The position numbers and the translations under genes were made by a program. A stretch of DNA of 64,000 nt from assembly GCA_041397765.1 (NCBI GenBank), contig JAWKWA010000010.1, positions 62,001-126,000 of the forward strand, written 5' to 3'. This DNA comes from JAWKWA01 sp041397765 (GTDB lineage Bacteria; Pseudomonadota; Alphaproteobacteria; Rhizobiales; Hyphomicrobiaceae). Positions 1 to 8,076 of the stretch are shown here, piece after piece (the stretch's first letter is position 1; the number at the start of each line of letters is the position of its first letter). The notes under the pieces are model-generated. The model did not search any database. It was not told the origin of the DNA and saw only the letters and a list, made by a program, of their open reading frames with translations.

Positions 1-139
1 TGCGGCCACGCACGCCTCGCGGCGCGCAGGAATGCCGAAGCGCCCCTCGCGCGTTTCCCGAGGACGGCTGGGCCATGCGGCTCGGCGCGCCAGCGCCGCT
101 GGCCGGTGCTCGGCGCGCCGGCCCATCGGCCGCTCGCCG

Positions 140-652
140 TCAGGACCCGGCCCGCTGGTTCAGCACGGTGACGGCGCGGCGGTTCTGCGACCAGCAGGAG
201 ATGTCGTTGCAGACCGCGACCGGCCGCTCCTTGCCGTAGGATATCGTCCGCATCCGCGCCGGGTTCACACCCTGCTGGGCAAGGAAATCGCGAACGACGG
301 CGGCACGACGGGCACCGAGGGCGATGTTGTACTCGCGGGTGCCCCGCTCGTCGGCATGGCCTTCGATCAGGATGGTGAACTGGCCGTACTGGTTGAGCCA
401 GCCGGCCTGACCGCGCAGGGTCTGCTGGGCGTCCGGCGTGAGGTCCCAGCTATCGGTCGTGAAATAGATCGTATTGCCGACATTGACGCTGAAGTCGCGC
501 TCGGTACCGGGGACCACCGGTCCCCCGTCCGCGCCGGTGCCGAGGGCTGCATTCGGCGTCGGCACCTGGCTGGCGCAGCCCGCCATGCCGAAGGCGACCG
601 CGGCCAACGCGAGAAGGCCGAGCGCCCTGCCGGTCCAAGTCGCACCCATCAT
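140..652 (-). CDS. pal: Pal, peptidoglycan-associated outer-membrane lipoprotein
   Basis: Pal anchors the outer membrane to peptidoglycan and works with TolB and the TolQRA motor. The 170-residue product has a signal peptide with a lipobox ending at Cys26 (GMAGC), a short Pro/Thr linker, and a C-terminal OmpA-like domain whose peptidoglycan-binding segment reads EGHADERGT...YNIALGARRA. The start is one of two adjacent ATGs (652 or 649); a GAGGG purine stretch sits just upstream and fits the second slightly better. The same frame stays open further upstream but without any Pal-like sequence. Pal normally follows tolB directly; here 2.4 kb separate them. CpoB (YbgF), the usual next gene, would lie outside the window. 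Confidence 0.96.
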   Translation of the reverse strand: MMGATWTGRALGLLALAAVAFGMAGCASQVPTPNAALGTGADGGPVVPGTERDFSVNVGNTIYFTTDSWDLTPDAQQTLRGQAGWLNQYGQFTILIEGHADERGTREYNIALGARRAAVVRDFLAQQGVNPARMRTISYGKERPVAVCNDISCWSQNRRAVTVLNQRAGS

Positions 653-2106
653 GATCCCGTCCCTCGTCCTGGACAGCTCAGTTTCGCCGTCCAATTTCAG
701 GCGCCCCTCGGCGCCGACTGGGCCCCGCGGCCCTCGAAGTTTGCGGCCGCCTCTGGCGTCCGCATCCTGCTCCGCGCCGTGACGGCCCGAAGCGTCCAAG
801 TCCCGATCGGCCGGCGCCGATTCGCGCCCGTTCTGCCGATCCCAGAATAACCCACTCGCGTCCATCGCGCGAACCGCTTCGCAGTGGTCGCCCGCCCGCG
901 ATGGTTGGCGCCCGACTTCCTGCCGGCGGTTCCGTATCGCCCACGCCCCGGTGGCGATGCCGGTCTTGTCTGCGACGCGTCCGTTGGCGCCATCGACGCA
1001 CGCCATCGACCTCGTTCGTCAGGGCCGGTCAGGTCCACCGCTATCGCGACCCCGCACTCTCCTGTCTGCCTTGGGCCGCTCCCGCGCCTGCCTCGGGCAC
1101 TTCCCGTGTCTGCCCCGGACAATTCCAGCAGCGAGCCAATGCCATTTTTTGCCCGGGCATGCTCGGCTTCGGCTCCGCCGGGATGTCCTTGGACCTCGCA
1201 GGTCCCGCCAACGTCGCGATGGGCGTCGTCGTCGCGCGCCGTCCCTGATATGAGCCGGCCCGCCTAGCACCCGTGCAGCCGCCTCGACGTGAATCTCTTG
1301 CTAGCTCAGCGTTCGTCCGAAAATGTGACGACCGGGTGGCCGCAGTTGGATGTCTTCGTTATCCCGGTTCCTGTGGCCGTGCTGCACCCCTCAGAGGTGC
1401 CATCTTGCCCCTCGCGGCTCCGCGGGGGTCTCACCCGCCCGAGCGATCCATTGAGCGCCCTCGCTCAGCGGGGACGCCACCAATGAGGTCTTGCGGCGCG
1501 ACCGCGCCATCGCCTGTGAGGCCGAAGGCGACGTGGTCGATCCCGCGTCTATGGCCGCTGCTGCCGCTGCGAGGCCTCTTCACCGCGAGAGAGTAGCTCC
1601 CTCGAGATCGCTGCGACCTCTCTCGACGCTGCCTTCGCGTGCGTACGTCTCAAGGCCGATCTTTCAAGGCCGATCTCTGGCCATCTCGCCCCGCCGATCG
1701 GTCACCCGACCGGTCCGCGACACGCACCGGTCCGAGTCCTGCACCACTCCGCGACCCGCACCACTCCGAGACCTGCATGTGAGGCCAGCATCTCGAACGG
1801 CCCGGCCATCGCGGCTAGTCCAGCCATCACGCAGCTCGACCCCGACAGGCAGCCGGCCATCTTATGCAGCCCGGCCATCTCAGGCAGTCCGGCCAGCCTC
1901 GAGCAGCCCCGCCATCTCTGGCGGCCCGGACACCGCGCCATGCTCTGACCACGGTCCCAAGGCATTCGCTGCCGGTCGTGCCCCAACACAGCACAAAGCC
2001 GCGCGCCGAGTTTTCACTGCGGCTGCGCGGCTTCTAGATCAGAAATCTGGACATCGCCCCGAGAAGGAAGTGTCGTAGATCTCTTGGATCGATTACGAAA
2101 AGTGCC
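653..2106. other. Long intergenic stretch with short repeats and inverted repeats, no convincing gene
   Basis: No reading frame here looks like a protein: the open frames on both strands are Arg/Ser/Pro-rich shadows without a ribosome binding site or recognisable motif. From about 1375 to 1480 three short inverted repeats lie in a row (GCACC/GGTGC, CCCC-T-CGCG/CGCGGGG, TGAGCG/CGCTCA). An 8-bp inverted repeat CGAGAGAG/CTCTCTCG lies at 1586-1593 and 1618-1625. Imperfect tandem repeats follow. The stretch could carry a structured RNA, but no known family was recognised. Confidence 0.5.
1650..1940. repeat. Cluster of short imperfect tandem repeats
   Basis: Three kinds of short repeat are adjacent. 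A 13-bp unit TCAAGGCCGATCT occurs at 1650-1662 and 1664-1676. A 17-bp unit GCACCACTCCGMGACCY occurs at 1741-1757 and 1758-1774. From about 1790 to 1930 a degenerate unit built around AGCCCGGCCATC recurs with a period near 18-21 bp. None is inside a credible gene. Confidence 0.6.
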
Positions 2107-2235
2107 TTACTGGGCGACCTTCTCGATCACGATGTCGGCACCAAGCTTCATCGGGGTATGAGCGACCTCGCGGCGGCAAGCACCGATGGTGGCTGCCGTG
2201 GCGACGATCGCGAGCACGATGATGGCACTCTTCAT
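2107..2235 (-). CDS. Small predicted lipoprotein, second copy of a tandem pair
   Basis: This 42-residue protein has a hydrophobic signal peptide (MKSAIIVLAIVATAATIG) and a lipobox ending at Cys20 (TIGAC), leaving a mature tail of only 23 residues that reads CRREVAHTPMKLGADI then VIEKVAQ. A ribosome binding site, GGGGAG, lies 8 bases before the ATG. It is a close paralogue of the gene starting 38 bases upstream: the tails share AHTPMKLGAD exactly, and most differences are conservative. I do not recognise the family. Its position between tolB and pal suggests a cell-envelope role, which is inference. It is too short for most gene finders and may be unannotated. Confidence 0.82.
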   Translation of the reverse strand: MKSAIIVLAIVATAATIGACRREVAHTPMKLGADIVIEKVAQ

Positions 2236-2273
2236 GGTTCAGTCTCCCCAATCCACCCGTGAGAACAGTTCGC

Positions 2274-2402
2274 TTACTGAGCGACCTGCTCGACGACGAC
2301 GTCGGCACCCAGCTTCATCGGGGTGTGAGCGACTTCCTTACGGCACGCGCCGAGAGCGGCGGCGGTCGCAATGATCGCGGCGACGATGATAACGCCCTTC
2401 AT
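2274..2402 (-). CDS. Small predicted lipoprotein, first copy of a tandem pair
   Basis: The protein has 42 residues: signal peptide MKGVIIVAAIIATAAALG, lipobox ALGAC with Cys20, and a tail CRKEVAHTPMKLGADV followed by VVEQVAQ. A strong ribosome binding site, GAGGAGAG, lies just before the ATG. The downstream neighbour is a near-identical paralogue, so this is a recent tandem duplication kept under selection: changes between copies are mostly synonymous or conservative (Val/Ile, Lys/Arg). The +2 rule for lipoprotein sorting (Arg after Cys) would favour outer-membrane transfer in enterobacteria, but the rule is not reliable here. Function unknown. Confidence 0.82.
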   Translation of the reverse strand: MKGVIIVAAIIATAAALGACRKEVAHTPMKLGADVVVEQVAQ

Positions 2403-3096
2403 GTCTTCTCTCCTCTGCTTCAACGGCATTAGCCGTATTGTCGATTACCGGCGCCCAGTCACCAGATCAAGTTTCCAACGGATCGGTGACCCTGATTTCC
2501 ACCCGAGAGGTGCTGAAATGCAACGCCGTATCTCAGTCCCAACACCTCGGACGTTAGCTAGCGCGTGACGAGCGTGCAAGGCGCAGCAATGCCGCTGGTG
2601 ACAGAGGTGGGCGGTTGGTGTTGCCACCGGGCAACGCGGCGGCGGCCGGGACGGCGGCAAGGAAGGAGCGATCAGGACCCGCTGGCAGGTCCGGCGAGCC
2701 GCGGCGGGGTGTGATGCTTCGAGGTCGAGAGGGCAAATGCGCTCGCGAGTCCAGTGGGCTAGCCGCTTCGACCGACGGCCTGCGGCGAGCCGAGCGCCGG
2801 CGCGATGAGGTTCACGAGGCGCCCGGCGCGGCGGATCGGGACCATCCGGGGCGAAAGCGGGGTGCCTTGTGGAAAACCCGTGGAGTGAGCCCCGACCGGG
2901 CGTAGGTACGGGCCGCGGCCTGGTCGAGGACACCCATTCGTTGAGCCGCGATTCCCGGACAACCCCTTCATCGGCGGTCTCGCCGGACCGCCCGCGCCGG
3001 CGCGGGCGTCACGGCGAGCCGTCCGTATCTCGGCCCCGGCGCCACCCGAGCGAGCGACCCCGATGACAGAGCGCAGCCGCCCCGAGAAACGATGGC
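2403..3096. other. Intergenic stretch, leader of the small lipoprotein pair and downstream region of tolB
   Basis: About 690 bases without a credible gene. The end next to position 2402 holds the ribosome binding site of the lipoprotein pair and a small hairpin (ACGGC-ATTA-GCCGT near 2424-2437). The rest contains only Arg/Pro-rich shadow frames. No clear rho-independent terminator with a T run is visible after tolB. Confidence 0.5.
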
Positions 3097-4440
3097 TCAG
3101 TTCAGGGCCGGCGACCAGGCCGGGTCGGAGGCGAAGGACGGCGTCGGCACCTCGCGCTCGTTATAGCCCGACAGGTCGATGGAATAGAGGTGGGGACCAT
3201 TCCCCTGATCGCGGAAGAACATGATCACGCGGCCGTTCGGCGCCCAGGTCGGCCCTTCATTGTGAAATCCGCCCGTCAGAATGCGCTCGCCGGAACCATC
3301 GGGGTGCATGACGCCGATCTGGAAGCCGCCGGCCACCACCTTGGTGAAGGCGATGAGGTCGCCACGCGGCGACCACACCGGGGTCGAGTAGCGGCCGTCG
3401 CCATAGCTGATGCGGCGCTGGCCGGAGCCGTCGGCGTTCATCACATAGATCTGCTGGGTGCCCTCGCGATCCGATTCGAACACCACCTGGCGGCCGTCGG
3501 GCGAGTAGCAAGGCGCGGTGTCGATGGCGCGTCCGTCGGTCAGCGTACGCAGGCCGCGTGTCGCAAGATCGAGCTCGTGAATGGTGGTGTAGCCGTCGTT
3601 CTGCAGGCTGAGCACGACGCGGCGTCCGTCCGGCGAGAAGCGCGGGGCAAAGCTCATCGAAGGCAGGTCGGCGATCAGCTCCTTGCGGCCGGTATTGAGG
3701 TCCTGGACGAAAACCCGCGGATTGCCGCCCTCATAGGAGGTGAAGGTGATGAGTTGCTGCGTCGGGCTGAAGCGGGGGGTGAGCACCAGCGACTGGCCCG
3801 AGGACAGCATGCGGACATTGAAGCCGTCCTGGTCCATGATTGCGAGCCGCTTGACCCGGTGGTCCTTCGGCCCGGTCTCGTCGACGAAGACGATGCGCGT
3901 GTCGAAATAGCCCTTCTCGCCGGTCAGTCTCTCATAGATCTGGTCGGCGATGATGTGGGCGATACGGCGCCAATTGTCGGCCTCGGTGGTGAACTGCTGG
4001 CCGGCGAGAGCCTTGCCCGTATAAACGTTCCACAGCCGGAACTCGGCATGGAGCTTGCCGTCGGCGCGGCGCGAGACGCCGCCATGGGCCATGAACTGGG
4101 CGCCGATCGCCTGCCAGTCGGCGAAGCGGGGGGCGCGGCGCGGGTCCGAGACGCGCTCGATGAAGGAGCCGCGGTCGAGCGGGAGAATGAGCCCCGAGCG
4201 CTCCAGGTCGGCCGAGATCACCTCGGTCATCTCGCGCCCGAGCTCGAAATCGGGCTCGCTGCCGCCGGCGAACTCGGTGACGGCGATCTTCACCGGCTCG
4301 AAAGTCGGTGCGTCGACCGTCCCCTCGATCTGGGCAAAGGCGGGCCGGCCTTGCGCGACGGCGAGCGCGAGCAGAAGCCACAGACCGGCCAGGAGGCGGC
4401 GGACGGGGCGGGCCGATCGGCGGTCGAGGCTCGGGGTCAT
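3097..4440 (-). CDS. tolB: TolB, periplasmic beta-propeller of the Tol-Pal system
   Basis: TolB is the periplasmic partner that binds Pal and is displaced by the TolQRA motor during outer-membrane constriction. The 447-residue protein has a cleavable signal peptide (ending near PAFAQ, residue 36), an N-terminal alpha/beta domain to about residue 180, then WD40-like propeller blades with the repeated pattern FSPDGRR, YSPDGRQ and WSPRGD. The frame stays open 56 codons upstream, but the ATG at 4440 is chosen because the signal peptide follows at once. It lies 164 bases after tolA. Length and domain order are normal for alphaproteobacterial TolB. Confidence 0.97.
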   Translation of the reverse strand: MTPSLDRRSARPVRRLLAGLWLLLALAVAQGRPAFAQIEGTVDAPTFEPVKIAVTEFAGGSEPDFELGREMTEVISADLERSGLILPLDRGSFIERVSDPRRAPRFADWQAIGAQFMAHGGVSRRADGKLHAEFRLWNVYTGKALAGQQFTTEADNWRRIAHIIADQIYERLTGEKGYFDTRIVFVDETGPKDHRVKRLAIMDQDGFNVRMLSSGQSLVLTPRFSPTQQLITFTSYEGGNPRVFVQDLNTGRKELIADLPSMSFAPRFSPDGRRVVLSLQNDGYTTIHELDLATRGLRTLTDGRAIDTAPCYSPDGRQVVFESDREGTQQIYVMNADGSGQRRISYGDGRYSTPVWSPRGDLIAFTKVVAGGFQIGVMHPDGSGERILTGGFHNEGPTWAPNGRVIMFFRDQGNGPHLYSIDLSGYNEREVPTPSFASDPAWSPALN

Positions 4441-4604
4441 GGGGTGTTCGGTCTCGGTTCTCGGCGGATCATGGCGGCGGCGGGGCGGGGCGGCGATGGA
4501 GTGGGCCGCGCCCGTCCCCTCGCGCGTTCGGCCATTGAATGTCGGAAAAATCGGGCATTGCCAAGGAGGACGGGCTTTCGCGCCGGCACGATCGTCCGGG
4601 TTCA

Positions 4605-5714
4605 TCAAAAGCCGCCGGCTGCGAAACGCGTCGGGTCGAAGTTCAGCGTCACCTGGCGCCAGCCGTTCTCGTATTTGTCGGGCGGCAGCATGTCATAGGG
4701 CGCGCACTGCTTGATGGCGATCACGGCGGCCATGGCGGCGCGCTGGAACTCGGCCGAATTCTCCGGATTGAGCACATAGGGCTCGCCCTCGATGTCGCCG
4801 GTCCGCGACAGGCTGAACTTCAGGCGCACGACGATATCGCCGGCGCCGACGCCGCCCGCATTGATGTTCCAGCAGCCCATGGCGCGGATCTTGCCGGTGA
4901 TCATGCCGATCAGCATGTTGGCCTCGGTCGTGGTGAGGGCGCTGCCCTCGCCGCTGGAGGTGCCGATGGTGGTGGCCGATTTCTTGCTCGGCGAAGCATC
5001 GGCGGTCTTTTTCTTGCCCTCGGGCGCGTCCGTGGCATTGGGATCGAGATTGAGTAGCGCCTTCTCGATCTCGTCGACCACGTCCTTCTTCTTTTCTTTC
5101 TTGGCGGCCTTCTTCTCGGGTGCCTTCTTCTTCGGCTCGTCCTTCTTTTTCGGTTCTTCCTTCTTGGCTTCCTTTTTCTCCTCTTTCTTGGGTTCCTCTT
5201 TCTTTTTCTCCTCTTTCTTCGGCTCCTCCTTCTTCAGCACCTCGGCGATCGGATCGGGCTCCTTCTTGGGCTCCTCCTTCTTCGGCTCGGCTTTCTTCTC
5301 CTCCTTCTTGGGTTCCTCCTTCTTCGGCTCCTCCTTTTTGGGCTCCTCCTTCTTGGGCGGAAGGGCGGCGACGCTCGTCGTCTGCGCCTTGTCCTTGGGG
5401 AGCTTCTTCTCGGGGGCCTTGGCGGCGGATTCCACCGTCTTCGCCCGGGTATCGCCCCGGCGCATGTTCTCGAACTCGGCGACGGTCAGCATCTCGACGG
5501 CCAGCGGCACCTCGGTCGGCTTGCCGAGCGGCCGGGTGGCGGTGATCGAGAACAGCGCCCAGCCGATCAGCGTGGCGTGCAGCGCGATGGAGATGACGAG
5601 GCCGATGCGCATGGCGAGTGGGGCCGGTGTGGTTACCGGAACGACGGATCCGCCCGCAGGACGCGGGGCCGGTTCGTCCGTCCGCTCTGGCGTTTCCGTC
5701 TCACCCGTCATCAT
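4605..5714 (-). CDS. tolA: TolA, inner-membrane to periplasm spanning protein
   Basis: TolA transmits proton-motive-force-driven movement from TolQR to Pal/TolB. The 369-residue protein has one transmembrane segment at about residues 36-57, a long charged helical domain II (about 90-230), and a C-terminal domain with the conserved Cys pair (residues MGCWN and KQCAP) ending in VTLNFDP. Domain II is built from a repeated KKEEP pentad that gives a nearly pure Lys/Glu/Pro sequence, more uniform than the Ala-rich helix of the enterobacterial protein. It starts ATG ATG at 5714/5711. tolR is 152 bases upstream. Confidence 0.95.
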   Translation of the reverse strand: MMTGETETPERTDEPAPRPAGGSVVPVTTPAPLAMRIGLVISIALHATLIGWALFSITATRPLGKPTEVPLAVEMLTVAEFENMRRGDTRAKTVESAAKAPEKKLPKDKAQTTSVAALPPKKEEPKKEEPKKEEPKKEEKKAEPKKEEPKKEPDPIAEVLKKEEPKKEEKKKEEPKKEEKKEAKKEEPKKKDEPKKKAPEKKAAKKEKKKDVVDEIEKALLNLDPNATDAPEGKKKTADASPSKKSATTIGTSSGEGSALTTTEANMLIGMITGKIRAMGCWNINAGGVGAGDIVVRLKFSLSRTGDIEGEPYVLNPENSAEFQRAAMAAVIAIKQCAPYDMLPPDKYENGWRQVTLNFDPTRFAAGGF

Positions 5715-5866
5715 CCGCCCCGATTGTCAAGCCCCGAGCGACCGCGGCCGATGAGCCATGGCCGGCGCCCTGATCCGGCGGGCGAAGGAGGCTTCCTGCC
5801 ATCGGGTCGTGGCGAAGGCGAGGCGGCGGCGCTGCGATCCGGCCGCCCGGCGCCGCACTGTGACCG

Positions 5867-6319
<453 letters not shown>

Positions 6320-6329
6320 CGGCGCGCCC

Positions 6330-7040
6330 TCACGTCCGCTGGTCGACCTGGCGCGAGACGATCGCCGCGAACTCGTCGGCGAAGCCTTCGAGCCGCTGCC
6401 CGAGCCGGCCGGCCTCGGTCGAGAACTTGTTGTAGAAGATCACCGAGGGGATCGCCGCGAGCAGGCCGAGCGCGGTCGCGAACAGCGCCTCGGCGATGCC
6501 CGGCGCCACCACCGCGAGGCTGGTATTCTTGCTGGCGGCGATCGCCTGGAAGCTCGTCATGATGCCCCAGACGGTGCCGAACAGGCCGATGAACGGGGCG
6601 GTCGAGCCGACCGTCGCAAGGAACAGCAGGCGGTTCTCGAGCCGGTCGAGCTCGCGGCCGATGGTCACGTCCATCACCTTCTCGACGCGCAGCTGGATGC
6701 CCCGCAGCGTCTTCGGGCTGAGCTCGACCGAGCGCTTCCACTCGCGCATGGCGGCGACGAAAAGCGCGCTCATCGCCTCGGTCTTGCCGCGCGAGAGGCC
6801 GGCATAGAGCTCTTCCAGCGACTGGCCGGACCAGAAGAGCTGCTCGAAGCGGTTGGTCTCGCGGCGGGCGCGGCGGAAGGAGATCAGCTTCTCGATGATG
6901 ATCGCCCAGGACCAGACCGATGCGAGCATCAGCCCGACCATCACGATCTGAACGACGATATGCGCCTGGAGGAAAAGCTCGAGGAACGAGAATCCCGGTG
7001 CCGCGACTGGGCTTTGTGTGACGACTTCGACAGGGTTCAT
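6330..7040 (-). CDS. tolQ: TolQ, MotA/ExbB-family proton channel
   Basis: TolQ is the pentameric inner-membrane channel of the Tol-Pal motor. The 236-residue protein shows a first transmembrane segment near residues 20-45, a cytoplasmic loop, and a MotA/ExbB domain with two helices around TVGSTAPFIGLFGTVWGIM and AEALFATALGLLAAIPSVI. It heads the tol cluster. The ybgC thioesterase gene that often precedes tolQ is not present upstream; the region before it is intergenic and faces divergent genes. Confidence 0.97.
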   Translation of the reverse strand: MNPVEVVTQSPVAAPGFSFLELFLQAHIVVQIVMVGLMLASVWSWAIIIEKLISFRRARRETNRFEQLFWSGQSLEELYAGLSRGKTEAMSALFVAAMREWKRSVELSPKTLRGIQLRVEKVMDVTIGRELDRLENRLLFLATVGSTAPFIGLFGTVWGIMTSFQAIAASKNTSLAVVAPGIAEALFATALGLLAAIPSVIFYNKFSTEAGRLGQRLEGFADEFAAIVSRQVDQRT

Positions 7041-7565
7041 TGGCAGCGCTTCGGATCGATCTCGGCAACAGGCTTGTCAGGGCATCGGTCAGGGCATCGG
7101 CGCATGAGCCCGGCGGCGGCCGCGCGGCCATCGTGACGAGGCCGGACAGCAGCGCAGGTGGCGATCGCCCGCGCCATCGCCGGTCCTGCCCGTCATCCGA
7201 TGAGATACCCCGCTCAACGGCGCCATACTGACGGGCAATGTGGCCAGATTAGGTTGCCGGGCCGCGGGATGTGGCGCCGTCCCGCCGCAGCGTCCCGGGG
7301 GATCGTCTAGGCAATTTCGCGCTTCAGCTCAAGTCGCGAACAACCGCCGCCCAGGTGGCGCCCCCGCCTGACGGTGCCCAGCCTGACAATGTTCCCGCCT
7401 AGGTGGCGCCCCCGCCTGACAATGCCCCCGCTTGACCATGCAAGTGCGATGGCCCCGGCACCGACCTTGCTTCACGGCGTTTGCCATCTGTGCTCTCTTC
7501 GCCAGCTCGGGCGCGCGAGGCTGCGGCCTTGAGAGATTGCGGTCGGCGAGGGGAGTGAGATCGAC
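7041..7565. other. Divergent intergenic region upstream of tolQ, with degenerate repeats
   Basis: This stretch separates tolQ (minus) from the small membrane ORFs (plus), so it should hold the tol promoter. I see no clear -35/-10 pair. Bases 7340-7435 are a run of degenerate repeats, listed separately. The open frames here are shadows. Confidence 0.5.
7345..7435. repeat. Degenerate tandem repeat
   Basis: The motif AGGTGGCGCCCCCGCCTGAC occurs twice about 50 bases apart, and the shorter element GCCTGACAATG recurs between and after the copies, giving a loose period near 15 bp. It is intergenic and on neither flank forms part of a gene. Confidence 0.55.
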
Positions 7566-7793
7566 ATGCATGCCGAGGCGTCCTATCCCGAGGCGGCCGT
7601 CATCGCCATGACGCTGCTGACGGCCATACTCGGCGTCCGCATCGCCTGGAACGCCCGTCATCTGCCGGGTATGTCGATCGGCCTCGTGCTGCGCAGCCTC
7701 GGTGCCCTCGTCATATTCCTCGTCTATGCGATCATCGGCGCCGTGCTCGCCTTCGCCTTCGCGATCCAGAGCAACGATCCGCTGGTGCACTGA
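7566..7793 (+). CDS. Small membrane protein of unknown function
   Basis: The 75-residue product begins MHAEASYPEA and contains two hydrophobic segments, about residues 10-27 and 40-66, separated by a short polar stretch (WNARHLPG). A purine stretch GGGGAGTGAG precedes the ATG by a few bases. The stop overlaps the likely beginning of a second hydrophobic frame (next entry), so the two may be translationally coupled, or may be one gene split by a frameshift. I do not recognise the family. Confidence 0.6.
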   Translation: MHAEASYPEAAVIAMTLLTAILGVRIAWNARHLPGMSIGLVLRSLGALVIFLVYAIIGAVLAFAFAIQSNDPLVH

Positions 7794-7969
7794 TCGCCAG
7801 CCTGTTCGTCGGCGCCTGGGTGGCGATGGGGAGCGTCTGGCTGATCCGCCTTGCGCCGCGGATCGGAGAGGTCCCGCATTTCGTCGCCCGCTTCGGCTAT
7901 CTCGACATCGCCATCCTCTTTGTCCTGGTCAATTCCGCCGCCTATGTGCTCGGCCGGACGGTGGACTGA
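7790..7969 (+). CDS. Second small membrane protein, or continuation of the previous one in another frame
   Basis: The frame gives about 59 residues with two hydrophobic stretches (IASLFVGAWVAMGSVWLI and IAILFVLVNSAAYVLG) around a basic loop. It has no ATG before 7826; the boundary given starts at CTG 7790, overlapping the TGA of the upstream ORF, while GTG 7820 and ATG 7826 are alternatives that would cut the first helix. Good codon use and hydrophobicity in a frame different from the upstream ORF suggest either two coupled genes or a frameshift. Start and function are uncertain. Confidence 0.42.
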   Translation: MIASLFVGAWVAMGSVWLIRLAPRIGEVPHFVARFGYLDIAILFVLVNSAAYVLGRTVD

Positions 7970-8076
7970 GCCGGCGGCCCCGGAGGCGGGGCGGACTTGG
8001 TTCGGGGAGTGGGAGTTCTCTTTTTGTTCTTGAATGGGCGATGCAACGCGGGTAAGCTTCCTCCGTCATGTGAGCG

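Noticed and set aside
32..850. Long plus-strand open frame opposite pal
   Set aside because: Arg/Ala-rich shadow of pal in a high-GC genome, without ribosome binding site or domain.
1375..1480. tmRNA, RNase P RNA or SRP RNA candidate
   Set aside because: I looked for the conserved family sequences I know and did not find them, so no family name is given.
1491..2078. 195-residue plus-strand frame in the pal-tolB gap
   Set aside because: Low-complexity Ser/Arg/Pro sequence that follows the tandem DNA repeats; no start site or family signal.
3190..4698. 502-residue open frame on the plus strand over tolB
   Set aside because: Antisense frame of tolB. Its composition (His/Asp/Glu/Gly rich) is the pattern expected from the reverse complement of a GC-rich gene.
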